DNA of 62,132 bases from Symbiodinium natans. Its lineage: Eukaryota; Sar; Dinophyceae; Suessiales; Symbiodiniaceae. The stretch spans positions 65,001-127,132 of the forward strand of contig CAJNDS010000494.1 of NCBI GenBank assembly GCA_905221605.1, given 5' to 3'. Below, piece by piece: positions 24,742 to 36,000 of this stretch. Position numbers and translations under genes: made by a program. Every line of letters begins with the position of its first letter. The first letter of the stretch is position 1. Below the pieces are notes generated by a model. The model saw only the letters and a program-made list of their open reading frames with translations, was not told the DNA's origin and made no database searches.

Positions 24742-26561
24742 GAGTTCTTTGAGCTCGTGAAGAGCATTGGCGAGTCCAGATCGAAACAAGAGGAAGACAA
24801 AATCATCGTGGGCGAGATCGCTATCTTGAAGCAGCACCTCAGTGCGCCGAACATAACAGCGAAGAAAATGAAGGACCCGTGAGCCGAGCAGCGATTGAAC
24901 GAAGGCAACCTTGGGTTGTTTCCTTGTGGCTTGACGTGCGCAGTGGTTAATGTTTGCAGGGTTTTCTTCTCCTCAACCCAAGTATTGGTGTCGAAACGGC
25001 CGTGTCGAAGGAGTACATGATTCGGGCAGTGTATGCAGAAATGCTCGGGCATGATGCGTCCTTCGCCTACATTCATGCTGTGAAGCTGACCCACGAGAAG
25101 AACCTCTTTGCCAAAAGGACCGGGTATCAGCAGTAGCATTGATTGCATCTGAGATGCAGATGGTGTGATTGTCGCTCTCGCAGCGGCCAGGATAGGCTAC
25201 TTGACGTGCAATCTTTTTCTTCACAGAGATCACGAGCTCATGTTGCTGCTCATCAATACGATGCAGCGAGACCTGGGAAGCGCAAACCACATTGAGGCTC
25301 TCAGCTCGGGATCTCCTTTTGTCTGTGAGCACTTGAAATTGCTAGGTCCTTTCGGTGTTCACGGTGTTCATGGCCTCTGAGGTGTGTTCCGCCTTGACTT
25401 CAGTCTGCCGGCTTGCTCCTTCGTTGCACTTTTTGCTGGGCAGCGTGCATCCTCGTGATGCCTCGTGTACATCAACGCTCCATGTTGGCAGAGCAAAAGG
25501 TAAACTTGGAGATGATCCCCGCAATCTCTCCGCTTGTCTTCAAGTTGCTTTCTCACCCTCAAGAGGCTCGCGGCTAGCTCAGCTCCAACTTGATGAGTTC
25601 TGTTGCACAAACGTGAGCATCCATACCTGTACGTCCACCTGTGTGTAAGCCGGGCAGGCTGTGAGGAAAAAGGCGGTCGTAGCAGTGCACAAGTTCTTCA
25701 AGATTGTTCCAGAAACTGTCTTAGACCAGAAGGACCGGAACTGTGCCAGTTGACCAGTGTTGGTCGGTCCGTAGTGGATTGTTGGCCTGTTCTAGAAGTC
25801 CAATTCGGCAGGATCAGATACGCAAAGTGCTGTGTGATCCCGATCCTTCAGTCATGGGGGCATCTCTCCATGTTCTTTGTGAGGCCGGTCAAGGGGGTCA
25901 AGGGTGTCCAGCTTCTGTCAGCTTCTGCGGCTTCTGTTTTGCTGGACTTGCCTGCATTGGCCTACATTCGGATAGGCAGAATTTTGCGAGTGATTGTAGT
26001 TAAGGGGCTTGTTGCCGCTCAATGCTGAGATCTGGAATGCAGCGGGCTTTGGATGCCTCGGACAGGTTGCAAAAGCGCATCCAGCTTCATGTAAAGACTT
26101 GGTGCCCTCATTCGTCAGCATCCTGAAGTCGAGTTCTGAGCTATGGGTGCGATGAATATGCCACATTGTGCCGCATTGACTCCACCTTGATTACTTCAAG
26201 TTGTTCTTGAATTGCAAGGCAAATCACTGAACATCGGCTTCCCCGAGATTTCGACTACCATCGGATGCCAGCGCCATGGCTGCAGGCACGGCCTGAGCAT
26301 CGAGCCGCTTGCAAGTCAGGGCTCTCAGAGCCAGTGTGGCAGGTCAAGCTTCTGTCCATTCTGAGCATTCTCGGCACAGCTGACAAAGCCAACTCCGAAC
26401 ACATGTACGAGATCCTGCAGGTTGCAGATTCTTGTGGATGCTTAGTTTGCTGAACCTGAGAGAGCCGACATCCCTGCATTTAGCTACTCTCATTGGCAGG
26501 AATGCATGCGACGTGCTGACAGCGGGGTCAATGTTGGTTATGCCATCATCTACGAATGCGT
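24742..26561 (+). CDS. AP4E1: AP-4 epsilon trunk, exons 1-11 of those resolved
   Basis: Reading across junctions gives [160 protein letters not shown] and [19 protein letters not shown]. These are alpha-solenoid repeats of a large adaptin. Splicing at GT instead of GA at the first two introns would shift the frame into stops, so GA donors are required there. Confidence 0.93.
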
Positions 26562-26969
26562 GAAGTGGCTTCGCTCAGGTTTTGGCAACTGTTGAAGGAG
26601 TCAGGCACCGAATGTAAGTTCGCCATGACATGGCTTGCTTGTATTGGGGTGGTTGGGATTCGGCCAATGCATGCTGCGAACGTTCACGTAGCGCCACCAA
26701 TGCTTGTGCTTTGTGATGTTTTGTGGTGGGTTTGCTTATGTTTGCTTGTACTGGGGTGGGTTGGGATACGGCCAGTGCATGCTCCGAACACTACCGGGTT
26801 GCTACATGCCTGTCCTACGTGGTTGCAACGTGCTTGTCAGTCCGATTGTTGCTGTAGTGTGTTCAGGCTTCGCAATCTGCGTGCATGTTTTGCTACCGTG
26901 CAGTGTTCAGTCTTGCGACTTGTTGGCTTGTGTTTGCCTGGCCGTCGCAGTGGAGCGACATTCACAGGA

Positions 26970-27009
<40 letters not shown>

Positions 27010-30000
27010 AAGGGGCTGCGCCCATGGGCGGGCAGCGCAGGCAGAAGCGCGGGCGTCACAGGGTTGGGGTTTCTCTTTGCGTTTAAGTTTGAGGCTCCTA
27101 AACTCCCTTGAAGTTTCTAAGCATTTTGAGGCCCCTAAACTCCTTTAAAATCTCTGAGCGTTTGAGGCTCCTGAACTCCCTTGAAGTTTCTAAGCATTTT
27201 CAGGCCCCTAAACTCCCTTCAAATCTCTAAGCGTTTGAGGCTCCTAGACTCCCTTAAAGTTTCTAAGCACTTTGTAAGGCCCCTAAGCTCCCTTTTTCCT
27301 AGCCCCGGGCTTAGATACGTCGCTTATGCCCGTCATCATGCTCCTGATGCGCCCCCGGGGTCCCGCCCCGGGAGCCGCTGATGCTCCCTGGGGGTCCCGG
27401 GCTGGACCCGCTGATGCTCATGATGCGCGCCCTCTGGGGGCCTCCGTGGCGACGCAAATAACGCGAAAATAAACCGTTCACCGGGGGCACGCGGGGTCGG
27501 CGGCACGGGCGTCCGGCCTAATTCTGCTTCGCAGAAGGCCGAAGGCCAGCAAGGCTATTGCCGGGACGACCCGGCCTAAAAGGTCCGCCAATGCTCGGTC
27601 CTTGGGGACCTCGCGCTGCCCGATTTTAAGGGGCTGCGCCCATGGGCGGGCAGCGCAGGCAGAAGCGCGGGGCGAGCAGATCCGTCACAGGGTTGGGGTT
27701 TCTCTTTGCGTTTAAGTTTGAGGCTTCCCTTGAAGTTTCTAAGCATTTTGAGGCCCCTAAACTCCCTTAAAATCTCTGAGCGTTTGAGGCTCCTGAACTC
27801 CCTTAAAGTTTCTAAGCATCTTCAGGCCCCTAAACTCCCTTCAAATCTCTAAGCGTTTGAGGCTCCTAGACTCCCTTAAAGTTTCTAAGCACTTTGTAAG
27901 GCCCCTAAGCTCCCTTTTTCCTAGCCCCGGGCTTAGACACGTCGCTTATGCCCGCCCTTTGGGGGGCATCATGCTCCTGATGCGCCCCCGGGTCCCGCCC
28001 CGGGAGCCGCTGATGCTCCCGTGGCGACGCAAAAAACCACGAAAAACAACCGTTCACCGGGGGCATCCAGGATAAGGACGTCCGGGCACCGCCGGGCATC
28101 TTCTGGATGATCACCCAAAAATTTTTGGTCCTTCTCCTGTGGGTGTGGGGGCGGGGTAAGGTGCAACCAACACAAAACGCGTGGTTCCCCGCGCTTGGCG
28201 GCCTTCCAAAAACAACAAATTCGGTTGTTTTTGGTCCTTTTCCTGTGGGGGGGGCGGCTAGGCGGGCGCCTTCCAAAACAACAGATTTGGTTGTTTGTGG
28301 TCTTTTTGTTGTGGGGGGGTGGCTGGGCAGAAGGGGTAGGGGGTAGGTAAGGGGGGGGGGTAGGGGTGGGGGGGGAGGGGGGGGGGTAAGTGGGGGGGTA
28401 AGGGGGGGGTCGGTAGGGGCGGGGGGAGGGTGAACACCAAGTGCGTGATCCTGTTTGGCCTTCCCAAAAACAACAAAATTCGGTTGGTGGGGGGGGGGGG
28501 CTAGGCAGGGGGGGTAGGGGGGGGGGGGGGCAGGGGGGGGCAGGGGGGTCGGGGGGGAGGGGGGGCAGGGGGGGGGTTCGGGGGGTCGGGGGGGGAAGGG
28601 TGCCAACAAAAAACGCGCAGTTCCATCCGTGTGGCCGCCTTCCAAAAACAACTAGGACAGGGAAGGGGCAGGCCGCGCAGTGCCGTGGGGAGAGGTAACT
28701 GCGGGTCCAGCGAGAAAAGTAAGAGTCCAGCTTCTTGACGCCGACAAAGGGGTCGGCGGATATATATACATATATATATATATACATATATATTATATAC
28801 TATATATTATACATATATATCCTGCCTGCCCTGGTGTGGGTTGCCTGCTTTGCACACCCGTGACTGTGTGCAGGCTTCGTGCTCTTAAGAAATGTTAAAG
28901 AGTCGAGCGTTGGTTGTGCTATGTTGCGTTGCCGCCGACCCCCCGCCAAAGGAAGGAGGGAATGGGCAGGCGCTGCAGGCGGTGGGATTTACTGATTCAA
29001 TGTGCGGCCTCTGGCCAAAAAAGACATTGCGGAAGAGGGGAGGGTATGGAGATGTATGGAGGGTAGATGCCCTTTGCGCTGCAAACCGCCAAAGAGAGGC
29101 GTCTTTGACTCTGCAGCGAGTGCATGCTGTAGAAGTCTCAGAGCTCTGCAGAAGCCGGTCCTGTTTCTGTGACATATTCTAAGGTGCATCACCAAGATCT
29201 TTCCAGATCATGGCCTCCTTGAACTCGCAGCTTCGAACATATCAAGGCAAATCCAACTCGGTCCAAATCATGTTCGGCGCTTGCTCTGACTGGAACTTTG
29301 ACAGGTTCATCTCGAGTGAGAACCACAACCTGCGATATTTGGGTGTGACCGGACTTGCCCAGATCGTGCAAGTCAATCCGTGCTGCTAGCTCATTGTGGA
29401 GTACGGGAGAAGTTCGTGGGGCTTTGTGTTTGTGCTTCCGCGCTGCTTTCACTGCCAGGGCGTATGCTGCCGAGCACCAGATGGTTGTCGTGGACTGTTT
29501 AGAGGATGGTGTGGTTCTTCGCCTCGAAGGAGAATCTGCATTGCTCACTGTCCTGAGGACCCAGACGAGACGTTGAAAAGAAAGACCTTGGACTTGTGGC
29601 GCCACCATGTTTGACACGGCGATGTGCTGGGCGTTTGTGTGTTAACGCCGTGCTTGGATTGCTTCATGTGGGTGGTGCTGTTGCATGACACCAGCCTCAC
29701 CAGGTTGTTCAGGATGACAAACCCCCAGAATGTGGTCGTAGTGGCGGGCACGTGAGAGTTTCGCAAGAGCAGATCTGTTTGTGCTCTGCACAACATCTGT
29801 GCGTCAGGTGGACAAACTGAACTTCCACCTTCGGACCAGTGTGGATCTTGCCTCAGATCCACAGGTAGGAGACCTGCCGTCCTGCAGCTGAGACAACTTA
29901 GGACGCTCATCTTCGCAGGGACCTGGTGCAGAAAATAACTTCGCTGGCCGAGCGGTTTGCGCCGGACAATGAGTGGTGCGCCATCAGTATGGTTGCGAGT

Positions 30001-33000
30001 ACAAGTTTATCGGCATCCGCCACTTCCTACTTGCTCTCCGATCTGTCCGATCTCGTATGATATGACATGATGTGACCTGACAGCGAGGCGCAGATGTGTG
30101 AAGTCATAGATTGCTGCAGGATGCTGCAGGCTTTCTCAGGTGATTGTTCTGGGCGAAAGGACCAGCTGTCATTGGCAGCAACTTTCAACCATCCACATCT
30201 CAAGCTCACGAAGTGAAGGTCACAAACACATGTCCTGAGCATAAAGCCGAAACAGATTGCACGAGGAGGTTCCAGTAGAGCTTGCGAGTAATGAAAGCTG
30301 CTATGGCTGCTAGACGACTAGTTCCGCTTACAAGTGGAACTTGGTTATCTTGCCCACGGTTGGATCAGTCTGAGTCATACCACGGATCGCAGCAAGTGCT
30401 TTGGCAAGCGAGAGGTACGTCAACACAATGAACACTGTGTTTGAGTTGAGCGGAGAGCTGGTCCCTGCAGAGACAGCCTACAACCTGATGCCACCTTCTC
30501 AGCTTCAGACACCGTCTCAGCTTCAGATATCTGGAAGAAAGAACCTCATTGCGGTGGAACGACGGCTTGTGAATTCGACTGACAGGCTACAGTTAGAATG
30601 CTTACAACAACAGATCAACGATGTACAATGTACCCTTGATGCAGATTTGTTTCAGAACGACGTCTCAGAGTTAAGGACGTAGGGCGTGAACAAATTTCCC
30701 AGCCAAGCATGTAGAAGACTCAACCTTCATTGGAAAGGGGGCAGCCAAGTACCTTAGCTGCTAAGTAGCTGCAAGTTTGCCCACCCGAACGTGGTCAACG
30801 TGGGGCACTGTCTGGTTCTTGCTCCCCTTTGGAACCCGGCTTTTTCAGTGACAATGCAGCTAGTTGTAGCGTTGGTGACCAGCTTGTGAGGCGTTTGGTG
30901 GCAGAGGGAGCCGGGGAGGATGAGTCAGCTGACCAAGCCTTCCGTGTTTTCGCAGTGAACACATACTTAAAGGCTGGGACAGAGTGGCAATGAGTGGCAC
31001 ATACACGTAGATTCTCTTGTCTTTGGGAGGGTCGTGAAGGTGTGTTTCCTGTGATAGTTCTAGCTGATTCTAGCTTCTGTGCGCAGCTGCTGGAGAAGTC
31101 CACGTTGTCAGACATTCTCGTGCAGGCAAGGGGCGCTTTGCATACACAGCTTTGCAGAGATTCTCTCGGCCACACTGTTGTTGCACCTGCGGATACTTGC
31201 TGCCTGCAGCATCGGATGCGAAGGTGATTGCTTGGGTACTCGGTGAATATGCCCGACTTGCAAGTGTGGACGGCTACACCATAGAAGATATCGCTGACCT
31301 GCTTTCTGAATGCATCGAGCGACCGCAAGCCGGCCGCACATTTTCAGGTACCTAAATTACTTAAATGTTATCCGTTTGCAGAACAACGTGGGTTGGAAAG
31401 CGTTGGAGAAAGCTTACGTCAGCTCACATGAAGGTTCGAAGATCCAGCCACTAGAGGTTTCCTTGCCCGGGGCCTCAGCTGCAAAGCGCACCCGCATTCA
31501 GATGAGTTGATTGATGTTGGTTGTTGCAGCCTATCGCAGCCATGTCGCATCGTGAGCCACGAGGTCACAGCTCTCATGAAGCTGATTGGCCAACATGGGG
31601 TCAAGAGCACGACCGCGGAGGACATCATTCGAAGGCGGACGGGACCGTATCGAGTCTGCCAGTCTGCCCCGGTAAACTTCTGCAAGCATCGTTCGAAGTT
31701 ACCGCTCTTCGCGAATGACGGACCTGCAGCAGCGCTGCTACGAGCTCCCCGGCAATACCGGCAATACCAAAAAGAAAATTGGCGACCCTGGGCTCGAGTT
31801 GTTCTACTATGTTGTGATTTACAATGTTATACGCTGTAGCAGCCGAGCCCAGGTTTGAGCAGCTGCGTCAATCACCCGCAGTGATGCGAAAGGCCAGTGC
31901 ATGCACACATTTTCTGTAGGCACTCCAGCCGGATGTTCCGGTACATTATGAGCTGTGTTGCGTCAAGGTTTTGCCATATGATGCCTCTTGTGAAGACATC
32001 GTTGTGAACAAGGAGCAGACATTCGCCAAAGTGCTCACAGTGCTCTTAAACGCGGTGGAGCTGTGAGCCATCATGAGCCTGGCCAGGACTTAAGTTTCCT
32101 CGACTCCTTCGTCCGACGAAAGCTGGACGAAGGCTTTCCATTTTCTTCCCGCTCTTCCGTCTCTGCTGCATTCTCATTCCATTTCGTTCCCGCATTCCGC
32201 ATATTCTCACATATGCTGCATATTCACAAAATCCACATCGAGTATGCTGAAGCTTTACTTTGAAGCTCTACTCTGCTACTGAAATATCTGCTCCTGGCCA
32301 ATGCCAGGTGCGAAGCCGTACCAGAGCGCGGTTGAGCGAGCGCGAGAGCAGGAGGGCCTTGCTCCGAAGGCTCGTGCCACATAGAGCACGATACCAGATC
32401 GACACCAGCACCAGCACCACCTTCAGCGTCACCGTCAGCATCATCGCCATACTTTGTTAGTACTACATTAGATTTCATCTGCCTGTCGGGCTTTTGCATC
32501 AGAGGGACATGGAGCTCGTCAGGTTGAAGCTGAGCTCAAGCCATCGCTTAACTTCATGCCGTATGAGGCCATAGTTGTGCAGTGACTTGCTGCGCTGCTC
32601 CTAGCAAGGCGACGCTGATTGCACTGAGAGGCTCCCACCAAACCGCAGCCATCTCCTGTGCAAGACGCTGTTGGCGACGCAGGTCGCGACCTGCGCTTCT
32701 TCTGCATGTCTGAAGTTGGGGATCCCCCGAGGTAGCACATACAGCACAGAGGCGGCTGTCCCGAAGGGGCTAAATGCATCGAGCTTAGCCAGGGTTCCAC
32801 GAAACTTCTGCAGTCTGCTGGAGTGACGCAGGATGACGTGGGGGACGGTTCTCTGTGTGAGCAGGTCTCTGGACCCAGGAAGTGGGGTCCAAGTGGCTAC
32901 AATCAGCCTGGTGGCAAGCCGGATATCCCTCAGGCTCCAGCGTTGGATCTTTGTTGACACCTTGCAGGTGTTTTGCTCTGTTTTCTCTGTTTGCTGAAGC

Positions 33001-36000
33001 TGCTTGAGGCTGCAAGTCATGACAAGCCTCAGCCGCCGGAGCCCAGCATCCAGGCTATCCCGCAGAATGCAGGAAAGATTTCAAGGTTTGCAAGTTGCAA
33101 ATGTTTCAAACATCTCATGACCTTTGGACGTCGATCTCTTCAGTCTTGCATGGCCAGATTTGCTGCATCATGCTTGAGCGTGTCCTACCAGCCCCCCTCA
33201 AGACTTGAAAGGCGCAGCCTGCCGCGCCGAAGCCAGTCCCAAAAGCACCCGAGCCAGCTGGATGCCAAGCCTGGCCTGTGCATGAAATCAGCTGAAGCCA
33301 ACCATCATGTGCCTGGAGACATTATAAGACTATAAGAATCTATAAGACACATGGCAGTCCCCCAGGTAGTCAGCGAGAAGCAGAAGATGGCCGCGGCATT
33401 GTTCAGTGGTCTTGGAGGCTCTTCAGCGCCGCCACCCAAACCAGCCGCGCCAGCGCCGGCACCAGCGCCGGCCCGGACCTTCAGTGGGACACGTGGGACT
33501 CCGTGGGACTCCGTGGGACTCCGTGGGACTCCGTGGGACTGAACACAGTTGCACAGAACGTTTCACTACCAGATTCGTGAGTACTGACGTCAGATGCTCG
33601 ATGTTTCAGCAAGGTAGGGCAGGCAGCTTGATTAGCAATCAGATCCGGAATGCAAACCTTTCCTGTGACATGCGCAGTTTTCAGTTGCGAATCGGGTGGT
33701 CTTTCTGATGGCACCATTGTTGCCAATTCCTTCAGGATTGGCTTTGAATCAGAGAGTCAGAGAGGCACTATCTCGCCTTATGAGGGCTCAGCACCCATCG
33801 TCATCTACCTTCCGAGTTTGGATGCCCTTGCTTGGCCTGCCTAGCCTTACGGGCAACAGAACCACACCATCTATGTGATACACGATGTGTTGATGACTCT
33901 TCTTGACAGTTGCTGACTGTGAGACACAGTGGCGTGCAAGCAAGGCCCGTGTTCGCGAGCCGCAAGTCGAGAAGGCCGTGACTTGTTGGCAGCTCGCAAC
34001 GTCGTAGCGATGTTGTAGCTAAGTGTGCAGCCAAGTGTGCATCCAAGTGTGCATCCTGAGTGCATTCAGTGTCGAAGGCAGTGGAGCCGTCGCCTGTATC
34101 AGCTGCCGTGGATTTGCTGGATTTAGATGATGCGCCGCCGGCACCTTCTGCACCTTCTGCACCTTCTGCATCGCAGCCGCAAGCTGACGGGGATATGCTG
34201 CTCTTGGATATGGCCTGGGGCTGAGATGGGGAGATGGGCTGAGCTTGTGAAGTTGAGCCGAATAATCGAACAGAGCACGTGGCGCGGCTTTGTGCGAAAC
34301 TGACGAAGGTTGTTTGACAGTGTGATTCGTAGGCCAGCCCCTCCCCTAAGTCCCCAGGGCAACTTCAGTGTGTGAAGGGGATCCTTCGCGCAGATTGCCA
34401 ACCTGCCAACACAAGTGTCACAACTTGCATACTCGGGGTGATGAATACAGCTGCGAATATTCACGACATTTCCATGGCACTAGTCACAACTCAAGACTTA
34501 AACTCAAAAACTTACTGCTTCCAGGTGTGCATGCTTACGCGTTCGCCAATGTGCATACTTGTAGGCCTGCAAATGCCGGTATGTAGTGCGAGTGCTGCGT
34601 CTAGGTGCTAGTTCCGGTGTGCTAGTACCGGTATATGAAGGCGAATTCGAGGGTGGAAGATGCTTCAGTCGACTTCGAGTTGGCCTCGTTACCAGGTATG
34701 CTTGGCTCATCCTGGCTCTTAAAAGATGAAATGCTGTGAATTTCGTCCGTGAACATAGCCACCAAAAATTGGACCGCTTTCTCACGAGTACGATTTCGGT
34801 CACGAAGGTGGCCACGCTGTAGCTTTTCTCTCGTAAGATCATGGCACTAACTAACGCATTGCCCTTCACTGTCCACTACTTATGGACCTCGTATGTCGCC
34901 TGCGACAGGCAGCATCCTTCTCGCATGCTGGAGTCGACTAGTTGGTCTCTTATTTTTTACGCTACGCGACCTGCCTCGGCCTGAGCTTCTGCAACAAACC
35001 AGGCGGGGCAGGTGGGGTGGGGGTGGGCCCGGAGGGGGGGGGTGGGGACTGGGTGGGGGCCCCCTATGGCAGGCTGAAGTGCCCCCTGGTCACGCACTGT
35101 TTGCTCCCGGACCCTTGTCGGGGGGGGGGTGGGTACCCATTTCAGGCCAAAAAGTGCAAATAACGGGGCGCAAACCTGTCCACGGGGTGTTACGGCCCAA
35201 GGCCTCGGCGGATTGGTTCTGGTAAAGCATTTACGCGCCAAGCAACATTTCTTTCATTCCGCTCTTCGGCGTTCTCCAGAGGCGCCTTCTCTCAACGCAC
35301 TGGCAATGAATGACGTCAATGCTGTGGCAAGAAAGGCTTAAAACATGACAGTTTGCCAGTGCCAGCAATTGGTGGAAGCTGCCTCTTCGCTGCGGGTTCG
35401 CCGACGAGCCCACAACAAGATGCCAGAGAGAAAGGGACGTGGAGGCAGAGACATGTATTAGTACTTGGACCTTCCTGTCCGGCGCGTAGTCTTACTTGTA
35501 AGTGAAACTCTGCTGAGCTGGCCCTTGTCTATGAGAACGAGGAAGTTTTTTCAGTTCCGAGTGATTGTGAGTAAAGGAATCCACGACGAAATGCGACAAC
35601 TCGAGCCGTTAAACAAATCATGAAGAGTCCCTTGCGGTCGTTGTTCCCATGTAATTGCTGCGCGTTGTCCAGGCCTTGCCCACATTCTAGCAACACGTAT
35701 GCAGAGTATGTGATTTCCGCATTGCCACACATGTGACGGCCACGGCTTTTGGGGTTTGCAGCAAGATGTTTCTTCAGGACGACGCACCTCCGAGCACTGC
35801 TGCTCAGACCTCAGATTGAGATGTCACGGTGCAGAGTCGCATAGGTCTGTGAAGGCAAGTGCTGCATGCCCTGAAGGCAGCTCCGCAGGTGCCGCAGCAG
35901 CAGCCTCCTTTGCTCGGGCCACTTCAGGCCACGGAGATGGCAACTACATTGTTTAACATTTGTTTAACTGTTTCAGGTGCCAATCGGGGCTAGCGGCCAA

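Noticed and set aside
27007-28085. Two LTRs of a small retroelement
   Set aside because: The two copies are nearly adjacent, have no internal coding region or primer site, and consist of subrepeats, so a tandem duplication fits better.
27905-28787. Proline-rich frames of about 250-270 residues on the - strand
   Set aside because: They are products of G homopolymer runs read in reverse, without domain content.
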